From: a bacterium
Lineage (GTDB): Bacteria > Vulcanimicrobiota > Xenobia > Xenobiales > JADMJV01
NCBI GenBank assembly: GCA_018780265.1
Contig: JADMJV010000125.1
Span: 63,878 to 127,877, forward strand
DNA: 64,000 nucleotides
Direction: 5' to 3'
Shown here: positions 8,172 to 16,108 of the stretch, one piece after another
How positions within the stretch are numbered: position 1 is the stretch's first letter
Layout of the letters: every line of letters begins with the position of its first letter
The notes under the pieces: generated by a model
The model's input: only the letters and a program-made list of their open reading frames with translations
Databases searched by the model: none
What the model was told of the DNA's origin: nothing
Position numbers and translations under genes: made by a program

Positions 8172-9451
8172 CCGCCCTTACGCAACTCCTGAGCGCCGCC
8201 CATGTAGGGTTGTAAGACCGTGGGAATGCGCACGCTTCCGTCGGCGTTCTGATAATTCTCCAGCACGGCCACCAGTGTTCGACCCACGGCCAGCCCGGAT
8301 CCGTTGAGTGTATGGCAAAACTCTGGGGAGGCCTTGGGGTTGCGGCGAAATCGAATGCCGGCCCGGCGCGCCTGGAAGTCGGTGCAGTTGGAGCAAGACG
8401 AGATCTCAATAAAGCGTTGCTGAGCCGGTGACCAGAACTCGACGTCATACTTGAGCGCGCCCGTGAAGCCCAGATCACCCAGACAGACTTTGACCACCCG
8501 ATAGGGTATCTCCAGCCCCTGCAAGACACGCTCGGCGTCGAGCACCATAGATTCGAGCTCGGCAAAGGAGGTTTCTGGAGTGCAGAATTTTACCAACTCC
8601 ACCTTGTGAAACTGATGAACCCGGATCAAGCCTCGACTGTCACGACCTGCCGCCCCTGCCTCACTTCGGTAACAGGGGGAATAACCCGCATAGTGCAGGG
8701 GAAGTTGATCAAACTCGAGGATCTCTTGAGCGTGCAGATTGGTGATGGGGACTTCAGAAGTAGGGATCAGGTAAAGTTGGCTGTCTTGACAGCGGAACAA
8801 ATCTTCCTCAAAGCGAGGAAGTTGGCCGGTTCCGTAGAGAGACTGAGCCAGTACCAGCGACGGAGCCATGATTTCGGTGTATCCGTGGGCCGTATGCACA
8901 TCCAGGAAGTAGGTGGCCAGGGCCCGTTCCAGGCGAGCCCCGGCGCCCTTTAGCACCCAGAAGCGGGAGCCGGAAATCTTGGCCGCCCGTTTCAAGTCCA
9001 AAATATCCAGCTCTTCGCCTATGTCCCAGTGGGCTTTGGGCAGGGGCTCGGGCTTGCTCTCGACCGCACCCCAGCGGCGCACTTCCACGTTGGCCGAATC
9101 GTCGGCTCCGGGCGGCACATCCTCGTGAGCGGGATTGGGTAGGCATTCCAAAATGCCCACCTGTTCCTTCTCCAACTGTTCGCGCTGCTGGTCGAGCAGA
9201 TCGATTTGCTCCCCCACCAGACGCATCTGAGCCGACGCATCGCTGATGTCCTCGCCGGCCTTCTTCTTTTGACCCAATTCGCGAGAAACCTGATTGCGCT
9301 GCTGCTTAAGATCATCGGCGCGAGTGATCCAATCGCGACGTTTCACGTCCATTTCCAGGATACGGTCGATCAGCGAAGGGTCGCCACCTCGTTGGGCCAG
9401 GTCTTTGCGAAAGAGGTCCGGCTGGTGGCGAATTTGTTTGATGTCCAGCAT
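8168..9451 (-). CDS. serS: Seryl-tRNA synthetase
   Basis: MLDIKQIRHQPDLFRKDLAQRGGD coiled-coil arm; YSPCYRSEAGAAGRDSRGLIRVHQFHKVELV; ISSCSNCTDFQARRAGIRFR; LNGSGLAVGRTLVAVLENYQ. Confidence 0.98.
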   Translation of the reverse strand: MLDIKQIRHQPDLFRKDLAQRGGDPSLIDRILEMDVKRRDWITRADDLKQQRNQVSRELGQKKKAGEDISDASAQMRLVGEQIDLLDQQREQLEKEQVGILECLPNPAHEDVPPGADDSANVEVRRWGAVESKPEPLPKAHWDIGEELDILDLKRAAKISGSRFWVLKGAGARLERALATYFLDVHTAHGYTEIMAPSLVLAQSLYGTGQLPRFEEDLFRCQDSQLYLIPTSEVPITNLHAQEILEFDQLPLHYAGYSPCYRSEAGAAGRDSRGLIRVHQFHKVELVKFCTPETSFAELESMVLDAERVLQGLEIPYRVVKVCLGDLGFTGALKYDVEFWSPAQQRFIEISSCSNCTDFQARRAGIRFRRNPKASPEFCHTLNGSGLAVGRTLVAVLENYQNADGSVRIPTVLQPYMGGAQELRKGG

Positions 9452-9454
9452 GGT

Positions 9455-10522
9455 TTAGTAAGGCAGGGCCAGCACTTTCTTGAAATCTTCGGGACGGACC
9501 GCGCGCTTGTAAGCCTCGGCCTCGGTAATCGTGTTCTTCTTGACCAGGGCTCGCAAAGCCAGCTCTTGCGTGCTCATGCCGGTTTCGCGACCGGTGGTTC
9601 CTATGAAGCTTTGAATTTGAGCAAACTTGCCTTCCTTGAGCAGAGTCTTGATGGGTGGCGTGGCGATCATCAACTCAAAGGCCGCAGCCACGCCGTCACC
9701 GGAAGCTTTAGTGCAGAGAGTTTGCGAAATCACGGCGCGCAGGCCCACCGCCAGCAAAACTCTGGCTTGCTGCTGCAACTGAGGGGGGTAGAGGTCGACC
9801 AGTTTCTCCACCAGCACCAGGGCAGTAGGACTGGTGGAAGTACAGATGACCAGATTGCCACCGGCTGACAGGTTGACGATACGTTCGGCAATAGCGAATT
9901 CTTCCACGCCGGTAATTACCAGCACGTCAGCACCCTGGTAAGGCAACACTCGCAGGGCTGCTTCATAGGACGGCACATCCGTGCCAATTTCACGCTGGGC
10001 AATAGCCCCTTTGCGATTTTTATGCAGAAAGTCAATGGGATTCTCGATCGACACAATGCTGCAGGAGCGCACCTCCAAGAGGTAATTGACGATGGCAGCC
10101 AGGGTGTGGGCCTTGCCCGAACCTTTAGGGCCAGTGATCATAATCAGTCCGGAATCAGACTCGAGCACGGTTTTGCGGAACGCATCCGGCAGTCCCAACT
10201 CTTCGATGGTGGGTGGTGCGGGCGGATTAGTGGCAATGACGATGCACACCGAACCGCGCTGTCGAAAACAGTTGATGCGAAAGCGGGACAGTCCAGGGAC
10301 TGAGAAGGCGAAATCGGTCTGCATCGTCTGCTCGAATTCGGCCTTGAGCTGTTCGCTCATGATGGTTTCGGCCACAGCCTGGGTATCCTGTGGTGAGAGC
10401 ACATAACCATCGAGCGGACTCAAGTCTGCACCCTTCCTCATCAAAATGGGACTACCAGGAACCAGATGGAGATGCGAAACTTGCTTCTCCACCATCGTCA
10501 TAAAAAGCTCTTCAACATTCAT
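9455..10522 (-). CDS. PilT-like type IV pilus ATPase paralog, degenerate active site
   Basis: Aligns along its length with the adjacent PilT; GPKGSGKAHTLAAIVNYLLE, IENPIDFLHKN, ALRVLPYQGADVLVITGVEE. Confidence 0.9.
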   Translation of the reverse strand: MNVEELFMTMVEKQVSHLHLVPGSPILMRKGADLSPLDGYVLSPQDTQAVAETIMSEQLKAEFEQTMQTDFAFSVPGLSRFRINCFRQRGSVCIVIATNPPAPPTIEELGLPDAFRKTVLESDSGLIMITGPKGSGKAHTLAAIVNYLLEVRSCSIVSIENPIDFLHKNRKGAIAQREIGTDVPSYEAALRVLPYQGADVLVITGVEEFAIAERIVNLSAGGNLVICTSTSPTALVLVEKLVDLYPPQLQQQARVLLAVGLRAVISQTLCTKASGDGVAAAFELMIATPPIKTLLKEGKFAQIQSFIGTTGRETGMSTQELALRALVKKNTITEAEAYKRAVRPEDFKKVLALPY

Positions 10523-10628
10523 TGCGGCGCTGTGCCTCCCGACCCTCTAAAACACTGTTAAACGAGAGAGGATGCCTGATGGCACCCTCCCCAGCGGCTA
10601 GTCCAGCCCGTTCGCTTCGAACGAGGCC

Positions 10629-11846
10629 TTACCTTCCTTGTGGCACCGGTGCCGCAGCTGCGGCCTGAGGATTGTTGCCCTGAATCAGACGATGGAACTC
10701 TTCGGCGCTGGTGCACTTGGAGACGGCGTCTTCATAGGTGATCAAACCTTGCTGATAGAGATTGCGCAAGGCCATATCGAGCGACTGCATGCCATGCTGG
10801 GCGCCCGACATAATCGCGTTGGGAAGTTGGTGAGACTTGCCTTCACGAATGATGTTGCGGATAGCGGGCGTTACCGGCATCAACTCCATAGCCATCACAC
10901 GACCGCCACCCTTGGCTTTAGGAACAAGCGTTTGACAGAGAATACCTTCCAGCGTAACCGACAGTTGCATACGAATCTGTTGCTGCTGGTGAGGAGGGAA
11001 AATGTCGATGACGCGGTCCACGGTAGTGGTGGCGCTGTTAGTGTGCAAGGTGGCGAACACGCAGTGACCGGTTTCGGCGGCGGAGATGGCGATGGAGGTC
11101 GTCTCCAGGTCGCGCATTTCGCCGATGAGAATCACATCCGGGTCCTGACGCAAAACGTGCTTAAGAGCCATCGTAAAACTGTGCGTATCAAAACCAACCT
11201 CGCGCTGACTGATGACGCAGTTCTTGTCTTTGTGCAAAAACTCGATGGGGTCTTCGATGGTGACGATGTGGCAGCGACGATTTTCGTTAATGTGGTTGAC
11301 CATGGCAGCCAGCGTGGTGGATTTACCGGAACCGGTGGGACCGGTAACCAGCACCAAACCGCGTGGGCGCAGAGCCATGTCTTTCAAAATGGGGGGCATC
11401 TTCAACTCGTCGAGACTCAGCGGGCGTGCCGGAATCACACGCAGGGCGGAACCCCAGGAGCCGCGTTGCAGGTAGATATTGACACGAAAACGAGAGAGAC
11501 CGGGAACACTGTAGGCCAGATCCAATTCTTTCTCCGCCACAAACTTGGCTTTCTGCTCGTCGGTCAGAATGCTCTCGATCATCGCACGGACGCTCTCGGG
11601 AGTAAGGATTTCGTAGGTAGCCGGGGTCAGTTCGCCGTCAATTCGAATCATAGGAGCGCTGCCGTTCTTGAGGTGCAAGTCGGATGCCCCTCTCTCCACC
11701 ATAAGGTGCAGCAAATCGTCAATGGAGAGCATTCCTGATTCGAGAATGCCGTCTTGTGTCAACCCGTCCATGCTATTCCTTTCCCTCGCGCTCTCGATCC
11801 GTTGCCGATAAGCCGTAGCTGGCTGTTTCTCTTCGCTTACTGCCAT
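10629..11846 (-). CDS. pilT: Type IV pilus twitching motility ATPase PilT (likely start ATG at 11846)
   Basis: GPTGSGKSTTLAAMVNHINE, EDPIEFLH, LRQDPDVILIGEMRDLET, ATLHTNSA. Confidence 0.96.
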   Translation of the reverse strand: MAVSEEKQPATAYRQRIESARERNSMDGLTQDGILESGMLSIDDLLHLMVERGASDLHLKNGSAPMIRIDGELTPATYEILTPESVRAMIESILTDEQKAKFVAEKELDLAYSVPGLSRFRVNIYLQRGSWGSALRVIPARPLSLDELKMPPILKDMALRPRGLVLVTGPTGSGKSTTLAAMVNHINENRRCHIVTIEDPIEFLHKDKNCVISQREVGFDTHSFTMALKHVLRQDPDVILIGEMRDLETTSIAISAAETGHCVFATLHTNSATTTVDRVIDIFPPHQQQQIRMQLSVTLEGILCQTLVPKAKGGGRVMAMELMPVTPAIRNIIREGKSHQLPNAIMSGAQHGMQSLDMALRNLYQQGLITYEDAVSKCTSAEEFHRLIQGNNPQAAAAAPVPQGR

Positions 11847-11914
11847 AACCTTTTCGACCCTAAAGAAACTAGTGTTCGTATGCGTTCGGCAGGGTCTAGA
11901 AATTACTTCAAGAA

Positions 11915-12988
11915 ATGCTGGCGATGAATGTGGCCGCCCTGCTTTCTCCCCCTGCCCACAGTGAACGGCAGTCCCACTGGCTAAGCTCACTGTCCTCGCT
12001 GCTGCGAGGCTATCGCAGCATTCCTTTAGTGTTGCGACATCAAGTCAACAGCCAGCAGGGTCACTACCATGCCGACGTGGAGGTGCGACGCCGCAGCGAG
12101 GCCACCTACCTGCGCCTGACCGACGGCAAGCAAGAGTGTCATCTCTGGCTGGATAGCCAGGGACGCATGTGGCAAAGCCAGTTGCAGCGGCGGCGCTGGA
12201 TCCGTCAACAAGAGCATGAGCGTATTTTTGACGAAATTTTTTCGGTGACACGCATCGCCAAGCCTCAAGCAGAGCAACTGGACCTGGCGCTGAATCGACT
12301 GCTGGCTCAACAGGGAGCTATGTTCTGGAAAATTTGGGAACAACTGACTCCCCAGCAACACCTTCGCCTGGTGTCGGTGGCCCACAATTGGGAAGTTCTC
12401 CAGCCGGCCCTGGAACATTCTCCCCAAAGGGCCCAGGCCGCTCTGCCCTTGCTGCTCTCGGAACAGGCACATCCGGCCAGTCGCCTGGCCCTGCTCGAGG
12501 CAGGCACTCAGGGGCTCTATTCCCCTCCGGCCGAGACACTGCCCTGGTTGCTGCTCCAGGTCGAATGGAACCTGAGCCCGGGCATCTTAGGGTTGACCCG
12601 GGCCTCGTTACATCGTTATCAGCATCAGGCCTGGACCCTGCGCAAACACCCCAACCCGCTGGTGCGGCGACGCCTTGCTAAACTGTTGCCCGCTCGGATG
12701 CCCTGGCTGGATTGGTTGGCGGCCGAAGCCGACACCAGCGTTCGCCAGGCTTTGCGGTTGCGGGTTCAAGAAGAGATGCTGGCGGCTCAGATTGTGGACC
12801 AGATGACCTTGGAGACAGACCCGGCCCGCCGCTCGGTGATGGGGTGGCTGTTGTTACACTGGTCCCGGCCCTTTGATTCTCAACTGGAGCAACGCCATAT
12901 CAGGAAATCAGTGCAAGCGATTTTGAGTCCCACCCAACGCGAGGCCATGCAAAAACGCCATCGAGGCTTGCCACGTTTGCGTGACTGA
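11915..12988 (+). CDS. Hypothetical protein, possibly HEAT-like helical
   Basis: Long ORF; overlaps mutY start by 8 nt; helical segments such as RKHPNPLVRRRLAKLLPARMPWLDWLA. Confidence 0.7.
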   Translation: MLAMNVAALLSPPAHSERQSHWLSSLSSLLRGYRSIPLVLRHQVNSQQGHYHADVEVRRRSEATYLRLTDGKQECHLWLDSQGRMWQSQLQRRRWIRQQEHERIFDEIFSVTRIAKPQAEQLDLALNRLLAQQGAMFWKIWEQLTPQQHLRLVSVAHNWEVLQPALEHSPQRAQAALPLLLSEQAHPASRLALLEAGTQGLYSPPAETLPWLLLQVEWNLSPGILGLTRASLHRYQHQAWTLRKHPNPLVRRRLAKLLPARMPWLDWLAAEADTSVRQALRLRVQEEMLAAQIVDQMTLETDPARRSVMGWLLLHWSRPFDSQLEQRHIRKSVQAILSPTQREAMQKRHRGLPRLRD

Positions 12989-14015
12989 GCGGAGCCAATT
13001 CACATCTCTCTTAGAATGGTACCGACAGGAGGCACGGGACCTACCCTGGCGGCACAGCCGCGACCCCTATACCATTCTGGTCAGCGAGATCATGTTGCAG
13101 CAGACCCGAGTGGAGACGGTCATTCCCTTCTATCACAGTTTTCTCGACCGATTTCCCAGCCTGACGGCCCTGGCCCGGGCACCTCTCGAGGACGTCTACG
13201 AAGCCTGGGCCGGCTTAGGCTACTATCGAAGGGCAAAAAACTTGCAGCGGGCCGCCCAGGCAATCGCGCAGCGCGGCTCTTTCCCCAACCAGATCAGCGA
13301 CTTGCTTCAATTGCCCGGGGTAGGAGAGTATACGGCAGCCGCGCTGGCCAGCATCGCCTTCCAGCAGCCGGCGGTTGCCCTTGACGGCAACGCCCTGCGC
13401 GTGCTGTGTCGAATCTTTGGGCTGCGCTCGGCAGCGCAGGCTACCCTGACCCGCCGCCAACTGAACCGACTCACGCTTCCGCACATCCCCGTGGGGTCGG
13501 CCAGCGATTTTACCCAGGCGGTCATGGAACTGGGAGCGCGCCTGTGCTTGCCCCGGCAGCCCCACTGCCTGGCATGTCCGATGCAGAGCCAGTGCCTGGC
13601 CCATCGACAAGGATTGACGCAACAGATCCCCCCCCCAGGGCTGGCGCGCCCGCGTCAGCGTGTGGAACTGCTGGCTTTGCGCATCTGGCACGGTCACCAA
13701 ATACTTTTGGAAAGACGAGAAGAGGACCCGTTCCTGACGCAGCAATGGGTGACCCCCTGGTTCTTCGCGCCCGCCCAGCATCGCTTACAGCAGTATCAAC
13801 GGTCGTTTGCTGGCCACTCCCTTCAATACGTGGGACGAATTCGTCACGCCGTCACCTTCAGAGACCTGGAAGTAGACATCTGGGAATGGCACACCGACCA
13901 ACCATGCCATCTTTCCCACCAGAAGTTCGTAGAGTGGCTACCGGGTCAGACCCGACTGCCCCGCCTGGCCAGCAAGGTAATTAACGCTGCTCCATGTCAA
14001 ACGAATCCACGATAG
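12981..14015 (+). CDS. mutY: A/G-specific adenine glycosylase MutY
   Basis: EIMLQQTRVETVIPFY, LPGVGEYTAAALASIAF, 4Fe-4S motif C-X6-C-X2-C-X5-C (CLPRQPHCLACPMQSQC). Confidence 0.96.
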   Translation: MTERSQFTSLLEWYRQEARDLPWRHSRDPYTILVSEIMLQQTRVETVIPFYHSFLDRFPSLTALARAPLEDVYEAWAGLGYYRRAKNLQRAAQAIAQRGSFPNQISDLLQLPGVGEYTAAALASIAFQQPAVALDGNALRVLCRIFGLRSAAQATLTRRQLNRLTLPHIPVGSASDFTQAVMELGARLCLPRQPHCLACPMQSQCLAHRQGLTQQIPPPGLARPRQRVELLALRIWHGHQILLERREEDPFLTQQWVTPWFFAPAQHRLQQYQRSFAGHSLQYVGRIRHAVTFRDLEVDIWEWHTDQPCHLSHQKFVEWLPGQTRLPRLASKVINAAPCQTNPR

Positions 14016-14568
14016 TAGAGCGCATCATCCGGCCATCTTTTCCGAACCAGTAGAGCGCCCGGCGAAAACGTCGCCGGGCGGACGAACCCTCTGGAGACTC
14101 AATCCAGGCCAACACCCGCACGGAGCCCGTCAGGGTCGCCAGCGTTTCAGGGGCACGAAAATGCACGTTGCGGTCTCCAAAGCCCTCCGGTTTCACCTTG
14201 ACAATGGTATCTCCAAAGCCCAGTTGGGCTTCCTCAAGCCACTGCAAGGCCAGCGCAATCTTTTGAGGCCCAAGAGCTGCTTCCCAGCCTCGGCTGCGCA
14301 GGGCGATGCCGCAGGCTTCCGACGTTCCAACCAACTGACCATCCACCAGCGCCTGGCCCGCCATACAGTCATTGGTGCCTACAATAAAACCGACCATCGT
14401 CACTTCGGGAAAACTGAGGGGGTGAATGACTCGCACCTGCTCGGCTTTGAGCACCTGGTTTTCTTCGCGTCCCTGGTTAACCAACTCCAGGGTCTTGGCG
14501 TCGGGAAGTTCGGGAGCGGCCCATCCACAACAAGAAAAGGCCCACACAAGAAAAAGAAAACGTTTCAC
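13981..14568 (-). CDS. Hypothetical secreted protein
   Basis: N-terminal signal peptide MKRFLFLVWAFSCCGWAAPE; convergent 35-nt overlap with mutY. Confidence 0.7.
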   Translation of the reverse strand: MKRFLFLVWAFSCCGWAAPELPDAKTLELVNQGREENQVLKAEQVRVIHPLSFPEVTMVGFIVGTNDCMAGQALVDGQLVGTSEACGIALRSRGWEAALGPQKIALALQWLEEAQLGFGDTIVKVKPEGFGDRNVHFRAPETLATLTGSVRVLAWIESPEGSSARRRFRRALYWFGKDGRMMRSTIVDSFDMEQR

Positions 14569-14602
14569 CTGGAGGCTTTTTGGGAGGTCCGGGCTTATTC
14601 CT

Positions 14603-15013
14603 CTATCGGTAGTGGTAACAAAGTCGGTAGGTTCCCGGCGGCTCTACTCTTACATAAATCCCGGGGCGAATCGGCAAAATCGGAATACGGTTGGTGTAGC
14701 CAAGGTCGACCGCGTTGACGCGGGTGTTGCCGCGCAATTCCATCATGGATATTTGGCCTTCGAGACTGAGGGTAACGCGATCGCGTAGCCACGGACTCTT
14801 AAAGTCGGGTCCGAGAATGCTCTCGACACTGGGCGTTTGCTGGGCGACATTGATGCCTAACGAGGGAGCCACCCGGTTGGAGCCGACTCCAGGGGTCATT
14901 TCATAAGCGGAGGCACCTCCGGCCGTGCCTGGTGCAGGCCCTTGAGCCTGGTAGGTATTGCCTCGGCGGCGAGCACGAATCTCTTGGATTTTGTCACGAT
15001 AGTCTTCCGACAC
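14603..15013 (-). CDS. Hypothetical protein
   Basis: 136-aa ORF directly upstream of 14568 ORF on same strand, ATG start. Confidence 0.55.
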   Translation of the reverse strand: MSEDYRDKIQEIRARRRGNTYQAQGPAPGTAGGASAYEMTPGVGSNRVAPSLGINVAQQTPSVESILGPDFKSPWLRDRVTLSLEGQISMMELRGNTRVNAVDLGYTNRIPILPIRPGIYVRVEPPGTYRLCYHYR

Positions 15014-15146
15014 AGGTTGGCCCCAATCTTTGACAGAACTGTATGTATGCTAGCACGAGAAGAGGAATTCTCCAAGCTTTTTCTGAGGTGCAAAATCGGT
15101 GTAGGCCCGGAGGCCGGGCCGTCGAAGCTTACCCAATGGAGGTACT

Positions 15147-16031
15147 ATGAGCACAGAAGAGTTCGCCCCATTTGAGTCCCGCGGTCTGGGATGCTTAGAC
15201 TCAGAGCCTATCGCTCGCCTGGACGCGTCCCGCATTCTGGGGGAAGCGGTGACTCTGACCACCTCAAGCAGCCCCCGTTGGATAAGCCTCTTTTTGCTGA
15301 GCGGCGGAGTGATCGCGGTGATCTGCACCCTGTGTGGCCCGAGCGGTTCTGGCGCAGGCTACTTTCTAGCCATGGTTCCGATGCTCTTCTTAATACCCGC
15401 TACGATGGCGGCCTACTTCCGGCTCTTGCTGGCGGGCAAACAGCACGAATCGTTGACCTTTATTTCGGCCTTCCTGTATGGATTTCGGCGGTCGGTGCCC
15501 ATGCTGGCCACGGGCGTGGTTTTGGGAGGGGTCTGTTATCTGGCCATATTCCTGCTGGTTTTTGTGGTCGCCTTGGTGAGCGTCTCCACCAGCACCGGTG
15601 GTGAGCTATTGGGAGTTGTCCTCAGTTGCGTAGCGATGGTTGCAAGCGTCTATGCTGCCCTGCGTTGGCAACTGGCCGGAGCCGTTTGCATGCTGGAGGA
15701 GCGTTCTTTCTTTCAAGTATTGCTGCGCAGTCAGCAAATGACCCGGGGGCGCGTGGGGTCGCTAACTTTGATCAATATCGGGGCCGGGCTGCTTAACTTC
15801 GCAGCAGCCATGGTAGTAAGCGTCGGAGCCACCCTCATGATGGGGTCGCCAAGCCGATCACCGGGCGCGGAATTCTGGCTGGCGATCCCCACTGGAATGT
15901 TCTATATCTGGGCTTTGATGCTGCCAGTGACCACCAATTTCCTGTGCTACTACTACCTGCGCACCGCTGGCCAGGCCCTCGACCTGCCCGCGAGCCGGCC
16001 CGAAGACCCCATCGGCTTGACCCGAAGCTAG
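15147..16031 (+). CDS. Polytopic membrane protein (glycerophosphoryl diester phosphodiesterase membrane-domain/DUF975-like)
   Basis: Several hydrophobic segments; preceded by GGAGG (15136). Confidence 0.7.
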   Translation: MSTEEFAPFESRGLGCLDSEPIARLDASRILGEAVTLTTSSSPRWISLFLLSGGVIAVICTLCGPSGSGAGYFLAMVPMLFLIPATMAAYFRLLLAGKQHESLTFISAFLYGFRRSVPMLATGVVLGGVCYLAIFLLVFVVALVSVSTSTGGELLGVVLSCVAMVASVYAALRWQLAGAVCMLEERSFFQVLLRSQQMTRGRVGSLTLINIGAGLLNFAAAMVVSVGATLMMGSPSRSPGAEFWLAIPTGMFYIWALMLPVTTNFLCYYYLRTAGQALDLPASRPEDPIGLTRS

Positions 16032-16108
16032 ACAAATCATCACACAAGACATTCAAAATGGCCGCTGGGCCCAGGCCAGGGGGATCATTTCAGTGACCGC
16101 CCTGAGCC

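Noticed and set aside
10638-11738. 366-aa plus-strand ORF
   Set aside because: Antisense to pilT; no protein-like motifs
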